DNA from: Bradyrhizobium betae
Lineage (GTDB): Bacteria; Pseudomonadota; Alphaproteobacteria; Rhizobiales; Xanthobacteraceae
NCBI RefSeq assembly: GCF_008932115.1
Contig: NZ_CP044543.1
Coordinates: 5,524,501 to 5,588,500, forward strand
DNA length: 64,000 nt
Direction of reading: 5' to 3'
Shown: in pieces, positions 34,608 through 43,597 of the stretch
Numbering within the stretch: position 1 is the stretch's first letter
Layout of the letters: each line of letters opens with the position of its first letter
Notes under the pieces: model-generated
Seen by the model: only the letters and a program-made list of their open reading frames with translations
Databases searched by the model: none
Told to the model about the DNA's origin: nothing
Translations under genes and position numbers: made by a program

Positions 34608-36229
34608 ATGGCCACAGGGTTCGGCATGAACGGGAAACGTCCAACGATCTATTCCCAGCGCGGTATGGTGGCGGCGGCGCACCCCGTTGCAGCATCAGCC
34701 GGTGCCAAGATACTCGCAAGCGGCGGCAACGCATTTGATGCTGTCGTGGCGGTGGCATCGACCCTAAATGTGGTCGAACCATTCATGTCGGGCCTTGCCG
34801 GAATGGGGCTGGCGACGTGTTGGATAGCGAACGAAAACAGGGTCCGGACACTGAATTTCGTGCCCCCAATTCATACGAATTTCCCCTATCGGAAATTCTC
34901 CGATCGCGAAGAGGTAAGACGCGGCGCCCAGGCGGTCGGGACGCCAGGCAATCTTGCCGGCTGGGCAGAGTTGAACAAGCGCTATGGCAAACTGTCGCTC
35001 GGCGATTGCCTGCAGCCCGCGATAGTTGTTGCGCGCGACGGTTACGGCATCACCGAATTCAATGAGTTCGAAACCAACGTGACCTCGCCAGAGATCGCTA
35101 GGTACCCAGCGCTCTATGCTCCCTGGGCAAAAAATTACACCGACGGCTCCGGCAAGGTGCGACTCGGCTGGGTGCTCGAACAGCCGGACCTCGCCAAGAC
35201 TTATGAGACGATTGCCGAGCGTGGCCCTGAGCATCTCTATGCCGGAGCGCTTGGCAAAGCCATGGTCGAGCACCTATCCGAGAACGGCGGGTCTGTACGA
35301 TGGCAGATCTCGAAGCCGTGGGCACGATCATAGCGAATTCGTGGAGCGATCCCCTCACCGCCCGTTATCGCGATCTGACGGTGAGCCTGCCGCCGCCCCC
35401 TTGTGAAGGCTTCCAGATGTTATTGGCGCTCCGGATTCTCGACGGTTTCGATCTCGGCGCATTGCAGAACAACGGCATTGAGCACCTCGATATCGTGCTG
35501 CGCGCCATTCGCCTCGCCGCAGGCGACCGCATCGTGCACAACAATCCGCCGCCGGCGAAGCTGGCCGAACTATTGTCGGAGGGCCACATTGCCAGGCTGC
35601 GCGCCAAGGTGAGATCGGGTGCCACTATCGATGGGCCGACAGAGCAATGGACGGGAATGCCTGCTGCCGAACATCACACCACCTCGATGTCGATCGGCGA
35701 TGGTGACGGCAATCTTGTATGCCTGACCAATAGCCTCGGCTCACCGTACGGTGCTGCGGTGATTGTGCCAGGTACAGGCGTAACGCTGAATAACTTCATG
35801 CATTGGGCCGATGCGCAGCCGGATTCGCCGCATCGCGCGAAGCCTGGCGATGCGTTGCCCATGTGCATGGCGCCGACGATATCAACCCGCAACGGAGCGG
35901 CGGTGCTGGCCCTCGGCACTCCGGGCAGTTACGGGATCTTGCAGACGCAGGTGCAAGCGCTGGTCCAATACGTCGATTTCGGCCACTCCCTGCAGCAAGC
36001 GATCGAACAGCCGCGCATACGTCTCTGGGACGGCCGGCAGATCGAGCCGGAAACGCGGTTGCCCCCCGACGTCCTGGCCGCTCTGGCTGAACGCGGTCAC
36101 ACCATCATCCCCAGCGAGGATTGGGTCATGCGCGTCGGCGGCATGCAGGGCGTGACGCGTGATCCGTCGACTGGTTTGATGAGTGGTGGCTGCGATCCGC
36201 GCCGCGATGGTTATGTGGTGCCGGCCTAG
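34608..36229 (+). pseudogene. ggt: Gamma-glutamyltransferase, broken by a frameshift
   Basis: The first part (34608-35333) carries 'GMVAAAHPVAASAGAKILA', 'GGNAFDAVVAVASTLNVVEP' and 'QAVGTPGNLAGW' of the GGT alpha subunit and ends out of frame after 'SENGGSV'. A second frame from 35300 continues with 'MADLEAVGTI', 'VSLPPPPCEGF' and the beta-subunit start 'HTTSMSIGDGDGN', with the nucleophilic Thr codon at 35678-35680. One extra base near 35295-35299 would join them as GGSVTMADLE. The break is about 120 codons before the alpha/beta cleavage site, so it is not a natural subunit boundary. Sequencing error or true decay cannot be told apart here. The start could also be 34626. Confidence 0.8.
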
Positions 36230-36245
36230 CCACTGATCCACTTCG

Positions 36246-37022
36246 TCATGCTGCCTTCAGCGAATGTCCGCGCCTTAGCAATCGCAGGGCGCCCGTCTGG
36301 ACCAATAGCGTACAGGCAAGGGCGGCAAGGAACGCCGGCAGAACGCCGGCCGTCGTGAGCAGGAGCCCGAGGACGAAAAAGAACGTAGCGAAACCGTAGA
36401 GAGCGAGCACCATGCCCCGCAACACCTGGATGGCCATCGTGGCTCCGCTGATGCGGTGCGCGAAGATCGCCAAGATGGTACCGAACACGGGAAAGCTCGC
36501 CAGCACGCCAGCCGTTTTCGGGCCGACGAACGCGGCGGCTGCGGTCAAGGTCAGCACGATGAGCGTTGCTATCAGCATGCGAGCGGGCAGATCCCACCAA
36601 GGAGTAGGAACCGTGACGCGGATTGCTGCCCGGTGTGGAATGAAGCGCGCTGCTCCGATGAGCGCGGCTAAGGCGACCAAAAAGAAGCCCCAGTGTGCCA
36701 GAGGTAAGGACTGCAGGAGCAGCCCGGCGAGCGCATAGGCTGCGGTTCCGCAAACCAGGGCGGCCAACCAACCGCGCTGAGCGATCAGGACGTAGCCGAG
36801 GGAGAAGCACGCCTGCGCGGCCGTCCCGACCAGCGAGCCGTTGGTGGCCGCCGCGGCGAAGTCCGGGCCGTACTGTACGGCGAGGAAGGCTGCGACCGGC
36901 CCGGACGTCAGCGGCAGGCCGACCAGCCAGCCGCCGATGGCGTCGCCCCAACGACGTCCCGCGAGCGAAGCAGCCAGAATGAGAAGGGGCGGCAGGGTCA
37001 GTTTGAAGACGATGAGGCTCAT
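36246..37022 (-). CDS. Polytopic membrane protein of unknown function
   Basis: The 258-residue product is about eight hydrophobic helices, starting MSLIVFKLTLPPLLILAASL and including 'DAIGGWLVGLPLTSGPVAAF' and 'LASFPVFGTILAIFAH'. The open frame runs further upstream, but that part is a shadow of the transporter gene. ATG at 37022 overlaps the transporter stop by 3 bp (ATGA on the minus strand), so the two are translationally coupled. No family is named with confidence; small-molecule transport is likely by context. Confidence 0.75.
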   Translation of the reverse strand: MSLIVFKLTLPPLLILAASLAGRRWGDAIGGWLVGLPLTSGPVAAFLAVQYGPDFAAAATNGSLVGTAAQACFSLGYVLIAQRGWLAALVCGTAAYALAGLLLQSLPLAHWGFFLVALAALIGAARFIPHRAAIRVTVPTPWWDLPARMLIATLIVLTLTAAAAFVGPKTAGVLASFPVFGTILAIFAHRISGATMAIQVLRGMVLALYGFATFFFVLGLLLTTAGVLPAFLAALACTLLVQTGALRLLRRGHSLKAA

Positions 37023-37969
37023 TCGTGCGGCACTGCTTCCTCGGCCTTGCGCTTGGAGGCTACCGCCAAAGCGAGACCGGCAAGGATCAGCACGACGCCG
37101 ACACCGAAGAGGAGACCGAGCGAGTCGCCGAACATCGCCGCAGCGGCCGCGATGCCGAACACGGGCTGGAGATATTGAACGCTCGCCGCCACGGGCGCGG
37201 AAACGGTCTTGAGTATGTGAAGCCAGAGGAAGAGGCCGACTACACTGACCGCCACCCCGAGATACACGGCCGCACTGATGACGCCAATCGTCAGATGGAC
37301 TTCGGTGTGCGACATCTCCCAGGCGCACCATGGCAGGAGCGCGAGAAAGCCGAAGAGAGTGCTCCAAGCCGCGATGGTGACAGTGCCGTATTCGCGCGTG
37401 AGCTCCACGCTCCAGACGTAGTAAAAGGCGATCGTGACCGCCGAGAGCAGCATCCAGAAGGCGCCCGCCAAGTCCGACGAAGCGACCGCACCCGCCGGCT
37501 GATCGCGCCCGAGCGCCACCAGACCGATGCCGAGGAATGCCGCCAAAAGCCCAAGTTTCTGCCGCCCGGAAACCCGCTGCCCGAGCCGAAGTGCGGCGAA
37601 CACCACGACGAAGATGGGAATCGTGGCCGAAATGATCGTTCCCACGGAGGCGGACGTGCCTTGGATGCCAAAGGCCTGCGACACCTGTCCGACACCGATT
37701 CCAAGAACGCCCAAAGCGACCGCGCGCGGCAGCGCCCGGAACGAGAGCGCGGGCTTGCCTATCGTGCATAGGAACAGCAGCACCACGGCGACAGCAAACC
37801 GCATCGCAGTCAGCGTCAACGGAGGAGCCGATTGAAGTCCGTACTTCGTGATCGGGATGGAAAGGCCCCACATCAGCGCGAGCAGGAGCATCCAGATGAT
37901 ACCCCGCATGGAAAGGCCGGTCGACGAGAGCGGCTCGGCTCGTCCGAGTCGAAATGTCCGTGAGATCAT
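37019..37969 (-). CDS. EamA/DMT-family transporter
   Basis: The 316-residue product has ten predicted helices in two EamA repeats: 'IIWMLLLALMWGLSIPITKY' opens the first and 'LAGAFWMLLSAVTIAFYYVW' the second, ending in the basic tail 'ASKRKAEEAVPHE'. Such permeases usually export amino acids or metabolites. ATG at 37969 is used; a TTG six codons upstream and an ATG twenty codons downstream are alternatives. It is divergent from an Lrp-type regulator, a common pairing for amino-acid exporters. Confidence 0.88.
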   Translation of the reverse strand: MISRTFRLGRAEPLSSTGLSMRGIIWMLLLALMWGLSIPITKYGLQSAPPLTLTAMRFAVAVVLLFLCTIGKPALSFRALPRAVALGVLGIGVGQVSQAFGIQGTSASVGTIISATIPIFVVVFAALRLGQRVSGRQKLGLLAAFLGIGLVALGRDQPAGAVASSDLAGAFWMLLSAVTIAFYYVWSVELTREYGTVTIAAWSTLFGFLALLPWCAWEMSHTEVHLTIGVISAAVYLGVAVSVVGLFLWLHILKTVSAPVAASVQYLQPVFGIAAAAAMFGDSLGLLFGVGVVLILAGLALAVASKRKAEEAVPHE

Positions 37970-38009
37970 GCAGGCCAAATTACCCAATCGGGTTGCTTCA
38001 GAGATTTCT

Positions 38010-38046
38010 TTTTTAGGCTGATTTCTTTGCTGAACTAGCCTAAAAA
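38010..38046. promoter_or_regulatory. 10-bp inverted repeat in the exporter/Lrp divergent promoter
   Basis: TTTTTAGGCT (38010-38019) and AGCCTAAAAA (38037-38046) are perfect inverted arms with a 17-bp AT-rich spacer, ending 6 bp before the regulator ATG. This is well placed for autoregulation by the Lrp-type protein and control of the divergent exporter. Confidence 0.55.
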
Positions 38047-38052
38047 CCCTTC

Positions 38053-38586
38053 ATGAAGAAATCCAAGGCTTCTAAGAGGGCCGAAAGCTTTCCAAAAGGA
38101 AAGCCTGCTGTGGCAGCTTCAGTCGTCCTCGACGAGATCGACAAGCGGATCCTGCAAACTTTGCAGAGGGATGCCCTGGTCGCCAACCAGGTGCTGGCGG
38201 ACCAGATAGGGTTGTCGCCTCCGGCGTGTTTGAAGCGCGTCCGTCGCTTGCGCAGCGCCGGGATTATCGCGCGCACGATATCGCTTCTGTCCGCCGAGGC
38301 ACTCGGATATCCGCTGCTGACGGTGGTGCGCCTAAAGCTCGACGGTCCGACCGAGTCGATGATGCACACGTTCGAAACCCGCATGATGGCTTCCCCGCGC
38401 GTGATGCAGTGCATGCTGATCGCCGGAGACACGGACTACATTCTGCTCGTCCGCAGTCGTGACGTCGCGCACTACCAGGAGTTTGCTCGGCGCATGTTGA
38501 AGGTCGCTCCGGGTGTTCGCGCCTACACCAGCGAGATAGTATTGGCTCTAACCAAGTCGACAACGGAACTTCCTGTTGATCCGTGA
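38053..38586 (+). CDS. Lrp/AsnC-family transcriptional regulator
   Basis: The 177-residue product has an N-terminal HTH ('LDEIDKRILQTLQRDALVAN', then 'QIGLSPPACLKRVRRLRSAG') and a C-terminal RAM domain with 'VMQCMLIAGDTDYILLVRSRDV'. Lrp/AsnC proteins sense amino acids and bind DNA as dimers or octamers. A basic 25-residue extension precedes the HTH. It is divergent from the EamA exporter and probably controls it. Confidence 0.92.
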   Translation: MKKSKASKRAESFPKGKPAVAASVVLDEIDKRILQTLQRDALVANQVLADQIGLSPPACLKRVRRLRSAGIIARTISLLSAEALGYPLLTVVRLKLDGPTESMMHTFETRMMASPRVMQCMLIAGDTDYILLVRSRDVAHYQEFARRMLKVAPGVRAYTSEIVLALTKSTTELPVDP

Positions 38587-38742
38587 TCGACAAGTTCGCT
38601 TTTGGTCAAAATGCGGCTTCGGCTGCAGGTCGACTGTCGAACAAAACCGGACATCCAACGTAAGCGACCGTCGGCCGCGCGACGATCTGCCGGCTTACTA
38701 TAGGACCAAGCTCAATCATTTTGCTCCTGGGGCCCATCCCGC

Positions 38743-39054
38743 TCAAAAACGCTCCGGCCGCACCACCTCCACGTCGCTGACCGAGACCAGTCCCACCTGC
38801 CGGGAGACGATCGCGAAGACGGCCTCCAGCAGGCCGTCGAGGCGGCCGGGATCGACGATGCACCACAGCGCGAACATGCCGGCGGCGTCTCCGATCTGGC
38901 CGTCCGAGTCCCATTGCCCGGCCTGGCCGCGTCCCGCGGCGAGGGGCACGACGGAAAATCCGCTGACGCCGGCCGACACCAACTCGTCCGTCAGGCGCTT
39001 CAGCAGGGCCCGCTCGATCAGGATTTCGACGCGCTTCTTGGCAAACATCTGCAT
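38743..39054 (-). CDS. sbtB: PII-like protein SbtB
   Basis: The 103-residue product has a PII-like ferredoxin fold pattern: beta1 'KKRVEILIERALLKRLTDEL', a short T-loop-like segment 'PLAAGRGQAGQWDSDGQ' and 'ALWCIVDPGRLDGLLEAVFA'. It starts 7 bp after the sbtA stop. In cyanobacteria SbtB binds adenine nucleotides and cAMP/c-di-AMP and gates SbtA. The 3' flank (38587-38742) contains no gene I can support. Confidence 0.82.
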   Translation of the reverse strand: MQMFAKKRVEILIERALLKRLTDELVSAGVSGFSVVPLAAGRGQAGQWDSDGQIGDAAGMFALWCIVDPGRLDGLLEAVFAIVSRQVGLVSVSDVEVVRPERF

Positions 39055-39061
39055 GCTGTCC

Positions 39062-40033
39062 TCATTCTGCGATCATCTGTGCGGCGGCGATGTACAAGGG
39101 GATGCCGACCGTGAGGTTGAAAGGAAACGTCAGGCCGAGCGAGAGCGTGAGAGCGATCGCCGGATTGGCCGCGGGCAGCGCCAGCCGCATCGCGGCCGGC
39201 ACGGCGATGTAGGAGGCGGATGCGCCGAGCGTCATCAGCACCGCCGTGCTGCCGGCCCGCAATCCGATCAGCCACGCCAGGGCCGCCGCGAGCGCGGCGC
39301 CGACCAGCGGCATGACCCAGGCAAAGGCGGCGACGGGGACGGACAGTGATCTCCAGCCGTCCCGGAGACCCCGGCCGGCGATCAGGCCCATGTCCAGCAG
39401 GAAGATGCACAGGAAGCCTGCGAATGCGTCGAGCAGGAATGGCTTGAGCGAGGTCACGCCGCGTTCGCCCGTGATGCAGCCGACTGCGAAGGCGCCGAGC
39501 AGGGCGACGATCGAGCCGTTGAGTGCGATCTCCCGCAGGAAATCCTTTGGCATCTCTCCGTCGGTCCGGCCTCGCCCTGTCCGCGCGATGAAGAGCGCGG
39601 AGAAGATCGCCGGCGCCTCCATCGCGGCCGCAACTGCGATCATGTAGCCGTCGAAGGGCAGGGCGAGCTGGGTCAGGGCGCCCGTGACCGCGACGAAGGT
39701 CACGGCCGAGATCGACCCGTAATGTCCGGCCACCGCTGCGGCGTTGACGTGGTCGAGGCCCGCGATTTTGCGCAGGAAGGCGTAGGCGACGAAGGGCAAG
39801 CCGCCGGACAACGCAATTCCGGCGGCGATCGTTGCCGCCAGCGTCAGCGTCAAGCCCTGATGGGCGACCTCGGCGCCGCCCCGAAAGCCGATCGAGATCA
39901 GCAAATACAGCGAGAGGAAACGCGCGATCGCCTCGGGCACCGACAGGTCCGACCGGCCAAGCGAAGCCCCAAGGCCCATCCCGAAGAAGAGCACCGGGGG
40001 AGAAACAAGATTCTGAACAGCGAGTGCCAGCAC
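39062..40033 (-). CDS. sbtA: SbtA-family sodium-dependent bicarbonate transporter
   Basis: The 323-residue product has about ten helices in two inverted halves and the family segments 'VAGHYGSISAVTFVAVTGAL', 'FDGYMIAVAAAMEAPAI' and 'TLGASASYIAVPAAMRLALP', with the small-residue runs at the substrate site of SbtA. The start is GTG at 40033: GGAGG sits five bases upstream, whereas an ATG 54 bp further up has no Shine-Dalgarno and would shrink the divergent promoter. Bicarbonate (or another anion) uptake with sodium is inferred from the family and from the linked sbtB. Confidence 0.88.
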   Translation of the reverse strand: MLALAVQNLVSPPVLFFGMGLGASLGRSDLSVPEAIARFLSLYLLISIGFRGGAEVAHQGLTLTLAATIAAGIALSGGLPFVAYAFLRKIAGLDHVNAAAVAGHYGSISAVTFVAVTGALTQLALPFDGYMIAVAAAMEAPAIFSALFIARTGRGRTDGEMPKDFLREIALNGSIVALLGAFAVGCITGERGVTSLKPFLLDAFAGFLCIFLLDMGLIAGRGLRDGWRSLSVPVAAFAWVMPLVGAALAAALAWLIGLRAGSTAVLMTLGASASYIAVPAAMRLALPAANPAIALTLSLGLTFPFNLTVGIPLYIAAAQMIAE

Positions 40034-40130
40034 GGGACCTCCAGGCGTGTTTCGACGAATGGCGGTCTGATAGCTTCCGGCTGGCATTTGTTGAAATTGA
40101 TTGTATTAAGGATCATCATTGAGAAAGGTA

Positions 40131-40988
40131 ATGATGATGCCGCGCTCGCGCGTCAATCTGGACATCGACCTGGTCAGGTCCTTCGTCACCATCGTATCGC
40201 TCGGAAATTTCACGCGGGCCGCGCAGGCGCTCGGCGTCCAGCAGTCCACGATCTCGCTGCAGATCCGCCGGCTGGAGGAGCAGGTCGGCGGCAAGCTGCT
40301 GGAGCGCTCACCGCAATCGGTTGCGTTGACCGCCGAAGGCGAGACGTTCTTCGACTATGCGCGGCGCATGCTCGATCTGAACGACGAGATGGTCTCGCGC
40401 ATCCAGGAGCCGGCGATGCGCGGGCTGGTTCGGCTCGGGGCTCCCGAGGATTTCGCAACCCGCCATCTTCCCGACGTGCTTGCGCGTTTCGCCCAGGCCT
40501 ATCCGCAGGTCGACCTCGAGGTCACCTGCGATCTGACGATGAATCTGATCGAGCGCTTCAGGAAGGGCGCGTTCGACCTTGCCCTGATCAAGCGTGAGCG
40601 ATCCATCGAGATTCCCGGCATCCGTGTCTGGCGAGAGCCGCTGGTCTGGGTAACGGGCGGGCTCGATCTCAGGCAGGGGGTCTTGCCCCTGGCCGTATCG
40701 CCCAAGCCCTGCGTCTACAGGAAGCGGGCGACCGAAGCGCTCGATCGCGCCAAGAGGTCCTGGCGGGTCGCCTATACTTGCGGTTCACTGGCGGGGACGC
40801 TCGCGGCCGTGCGCGCCCGGCTTGGCGTAACGGTGCTTCCCAAGGACATGGTTCCCCCGGATCTGCATGTCGTAGACGGAAAGCCGATGCCTGACCTGAA
40901 GGATACCGAGATCGCGATCCTGGAGCGCGACCGTCTTCCCCGGCCGGCGCAACGACTCAAGGACTTCGTGATCAAGACTCTGAGTTGA
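40131..40988 (+). CDS. LysR-family transcriptional regulator
   Basis: The 285-residue product has a LysR HTH ('DLVRSFVTIVSLGNFTRAAQ' and 'QQSTISLQIRRLEEQVGGKL') and a periplasmic-binding-like effector domain ('GLVRLGAPEDFATRHLPDVL'). Three consecutive ATGs begin at 40131; AAAGG at 40124-40128 supports the first or second. It is divergent from sbtA across 97 bp, the usual layout for a LysR protein controlling its neighbour, comparable to CmpR/CcmR control of bicarbonate uptake. Confidence 0.92.
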   Translation: MMMPRSRVNLDIDLVRSFVTIVSLGNFTRAAQALGVQQSTISLQIRRLEEQVGGKLLERSPQSVALTAEGETFFDYARRMLDLNDEMVSRIQEPAMRGLVRLGAPEDFATRHLPDVLARFAQAYPQVDLEVTCDLTMNLIERFRKGAFDLALIKRERSIEIPGIRVWREPLVWVTGGLDLRQGVLPLAVSPKPCVYRKRATEALDRAKRSWRVAYTCGSLAGTLAAVRARLGVTVLPKDMVPPDLHVVDGKPMPDLKDTEIAILERDRLPRPAQRLKDFVIKTLS

Positions 40989-41101
40989 AGCGTCCCGCGG
41001 GGCGCGCGGTGATCCAAGAGCTCGCGCCGCTCGTTATCCGGTGTCGTTCGTCATGGAAGCGGTTGCTTCGTGGCGGCGGATAACGCGAAAGGTTTGATGG
41101 C

Positions 41102-41704
41102 GTGACTGTGGATACCGGAATTGCTCCCAATCGGCTGCAGCGGCCGAGCCGTGAAGAAGCCGAAGCCGCATTTCGGACCATTATCCGGTGGGCGGGTGAT
41201 GATCCGGACAGACCCGGCTTGCTCGACACGCCGGCGCGGGCCGCGCGTGCGTTCGAGGAATATTTCGCAGGCTACGAGCAGGATCCGATTCAGATCCTCG
41301 ACAGGACCTTCGACGAGACCGGCAGCTACGAGGAGATGGTCATCCTGCGCGGTATCTCGTTCGAAAGCCATTGTGAGCATCATATCGCGCCCATCATCGG
41401 CCGTGCCTGGGTCGCCTATGTGCCGGATGGCCGTGTCGTCGGCATCTCGAAGCTCGCGCGCGTGGTCCAGGTCTACGCCAAGCGATTCCAGATCCAGGAG
41501 CGCATGACGTCTGAAATTGCGTCGGCCGTTCAGACGGCTCTCAAGCCGAAGGGCGTGGGGGTGATCCTCAAGGCCAATCACCACTGCATGTCGAGCCGCG
41601 GGGTGCAGAAAATCGGCTCGGATATGGTGACGAGCTGCATGCTCGGTTGCTTCCGGGACAATCCGATCTCGCGTCAGGAGTTCATCGGCATGGTCGAGGA
41701 TTGA
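41102..41704 (+). CDS. folE: GTP cyclohydrolase I
   Basis: The 200-residue product has zinc ligands Cys91 and His94 (ESHCEHH) and Cys162 (HHCMSSRGV), and 'DRPGLLDTPARAARAFEEYF' at the N-terminus. It converts GTP to 7,8-dihydroneopterin triphosphate, the first step to folate and pterins. It forms a toroidal decamer. GTG at 41102 is the start; AAAGG lies about ten bases upstream. No other folate gene is nearby. Confidence 0.96.
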   Translation: MTVDTGIAPNRLQRPSREEAEAAFRTIIRWAGDDPDRPGLLDTPARAARAFEEYFAGYEQDPIQILDRTFDETGSYEEMVILRGISFESHCEHHIAPIIGRAWVAYVPDGRVVGISKLARVVQVYAKRFQIQERMTSEIASAVQTALKPKGVGVILKANHHCMSSRGVQKIGSDMVTSCMLGCFRDNPISRQEFIGMVED

Positions 41705-41863
41705 GCGCGGCACTGCGCCGCAGGATTCTCGAACAGATAGGTGATCCAGCCGTCGCGATGCTCCGTTTCGTCAACGTCGATCGCATCTGATCGCACGGCG
41801 GATGCGTGGTCTCGTGCGCATCCGTCACATCGGTTGAGACTCAATCACAGCAACTCGGAGAAA

Positions 41864-42367
41864 ATGATGACGCCTGCAATACGTTCATTCGCGGCCGGAG
41901 CCGCCATGCTGGCTGGATTGCTCGGTCCCTCAATGGCGCGAGCCGCCGACATCGTGGACACCGCCGTTGCTGCCGGATCGTTCACCACGCTGGTCACCGC
42001 AGTGAAGGCCGCGGGCCTCGTTCATACGCTGAAGGGCAAGGGCCCGTTCACGGTGTTCGCGCCGAACGATGCGGCTTTCGCCAAGCTGCCGCCGGGAACG
42101 GTCGAGTCGCTGCTCAAGAACAAGACCAAGCTCGCGGCGATCCTGAAATATCACGTCATTCCGGGGCGCGTGAAGGCGGCTGATGTGGCGGGCAAGTCGC
42201 TACAGGTCGCGACCGTCCAGGGCCAGACGGTCAACGTCGATGGCAGCTTCGGCGTGACGGTCAACGATGCGCATGTCATCCAGCCGGATATCGAGGCGTC
42301 GAACGGCGTGATCCACGTCGTCGACACCGTGCTGTTGCCTCCGGCGCGCAAAAAGACTCATCACTGA
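41864..42367 (+). CDS. Secreted fasciclin-domain protein
   Basis: The 167-residue product has a signal peptide ([20 protein letters not shown], cleavage after ARA at residue 27) and a single FAS1 domain with the H1 motif '[17 protein letters not shown]', the YH motif '[11 protein letters not shown]' and the H2 region '[14 protein letters not shown]'. FAS1 proteins mediate adhesion; a related rhizobial protein (Nex18/ExpA-type) has been linked to symbiosis. ATG at 41864 follows GGAG. It is convergent with waaF. Confidence 0.92.
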   Translation: MMTPAIRSFAAGAAMLAGLLGPSMARAADIVDTAVAAGSFTTLVTAVKAAGLVHTLKGKGPFTVFAPNDAAFAKLPPGTVESLLKNKTKLAAILKYHVIPGRVKAADVAGKSLQVATVQGQTVNVDGSFGVTVNDAHVIQPDIEASNGVIHVVDTVLLPPARKKTHH

Positions 42368-42374
42368 GGATCGA

Positions 42375-42410
42375 CCGGAAACCACCCGGCTGGCGCAGGG
42401 TGGTTTCCGG
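42375..42410. terminator. 13-bp perfect hairpin after the fasciclin gene
   Basis: CCGGAAACCACCC (42375-42387) pairs perfectly with GGGTGGTTTCCGG (42398-42410) around a 10-base loop. It starts eight bases after the fasciclin stop. No T-run follows, but the stability suggests termination or 3'-end protection. The tandem repeat starts two bases later. Confidence 0.7.
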
Positions 42411-42411
42411 C

Positions 42412-42519
42412 AAGCCTTGGACCAAGCCTTAGTCCAAGCCTTGGACCAAGCCTTGGACCAAGCCTTGGACCAAGCCTTGGACCAAGCCTTGGACCAAGCC
42501 TTGGACCAAGCCTTGGACT
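42412..42519. repeat. Tandem repeat, nine 12-bp units
   Basis: AAGCCTTGGACC is repeated nine times without gaps. The second unit reads AAGCCTTAGTCC and the ninth ends ACT; the rest are identical. CTTGGACCAAG, formed across neighbouring units, is itself a palindrome around one base, so the array can fold into many alternative hairpins. Its last unit supplies two bases of the waaF stop codon (CTA at 42518-42520 on this strand). Confidence 0.97.
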
Positions 42520-43597
42520 AGGTGTCTCGGGTCGTCACGCGTGCCCCCGCTTCCCCCAGCACCCTCTCCGCAATCCCCACCACCTCCGACGCCGCAATGT
42601 CCCGCATGCAGCGGTGGTCGTTCATCTTGCAGATCGTGCTCTGGCAGGGCTGGCAGGACAGCACGCTCTTGTCCTGCACCACGGTGGCGGCAAGGCCGTT
42701 GAGGGGGGCCCAGAGATAGGGGCTGGTCGGACCGAAGATTCCCATGGTGGGCGTGCCGAGCGCGGCGGCGATGTGCATCAGGCCTGAGTCGTTGGAGATG
42801 GCGACGCCGGCCGCGGCCATGGCGAGGACGCCGTTGCGCAAATCGGTGCCGGTGAGGTCCCGGACCCCAGAGCCGCCCGCGGCGACGATCTCCTGGGCGA
42901 GGCCCTTTTCGGCGGGGCCGCCGACGACCCAGACGTCCAGCCCGCGCGCGACCAGCAAGCGGGCGGCTTCCGGATAGTAGGTCCAGCGCTTTGACACCCC
43001 GACCGAGCCTGGGGCGAGCGCCACGGCGGCGCCGGCGCTGAGGCCGTTGGCCTGTCGCCAGCAGGCGATGTCCTCAGGCAGCACCCGCAATTGCGGCACC
43101 GGCCATTCCGGGGGCAGGGGAGCGCCGTCGGGCTGGGCCAAGGCGGCATTCTTGTCGATGAAGCGGGGCAGCTTCTTCTCGCCCCAGCGCCAGCGGTTGA
43201 GCAGGCCGAACCGGAACTCGCCGACGAAGCCGACCCGCTCGGGGATTCCGGCCAGCGCCGGCGCGATGGCGGCCTTCCAGGTCCGCGGCAGCACCAGGGC
43301 GGTGCCGTAGTTCCGCTCGCGGAGGAGCTTGGCCAGGCCGAGCTGGCGGCCCACGGCGAGCCGGCCGCGTGGCAGGTCCCAGACGATCCCCTGCCGCACG
43401 CCGGGCATGTAATCGACCAGCGGGGCGCACAGGGAGGTCGTCAGCAGGTCAACCGGCCGGTTGGGCCAGCGCTCCTTCAGGACCCGCACCACGGTGTGAT
43501 TCCGGACGAAATCGCCGATCCACATATAGGGGACGATCAGGATCGGGCGGGTGTCGCTCCGATCGGCTGCTCCACTAAGTTGCGAATCAATGTTCAT
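42518..43597 (-). CDS. waaF: LPS heptosyltransferase II, glycosyltransferase family 9
   Basis: The 359-residue GT9 has 'ILIVPYMWIGDFVRNHTVVR' at the N-terminus, 'VALAPGSVGVSKRWTYYPEA' (ADP-heptose site) and 'SNDSGLMHIAAALGTPTMGI'. WaaF adds the second heptose of the LPS inner core in the cytoplasm. The C-terminal 'CQPCQSTICKMNDHRCM' segment is Cys-rich, as in other WaaF proteins. It is divergent from hldD, which makes its donor. A tandem repeat abuts its stop codon. Confidence 0.93.
   Translation of the reverse strand: MNIDSQLSGAADRSDTRPILIVPYMWIGDFVRNHTVVRVLKERWPNRPVDLLTTSLCAPLVDYMPGVRQGIVWDLPRGRLAVGRQLGLAKLLRERNYGTALVLPRTWKAAIAPALAGIPERVGFVGEFRFGLLNRWRWGEKKLPRFIDKNAALAQPDGAPLPPEWPVPQLRVLPEDIACWRQANGLSAGAAVALAPGSVGVSKRWTYYPEAARLLVARGLDVWVVGGPAEKGLAQEIVAAGGSGVRDLTGTDLRNGVLAMAAAGVAISNDSGLMHIAAALGTPTMGIFGPTSPYLWAPLNGLAATVVQDKSVLSCQPCQSTICKMNDHRCMRDIAASEVVGIAERVLGEAGARVTTRDT

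Noticed and set aside
34608..36229. ggt as two natural subunit genes
   Set aside because: The frame change is about 120 codons before the alpha/beta cleavage Thr, so the halves do not match the subunits. No slippery heptamer for programmed shifting is seen.
42412..42519. CRISPR array
   Set aside because: Units are contiguous 12-mers with no spacers, and no cas gene is present.
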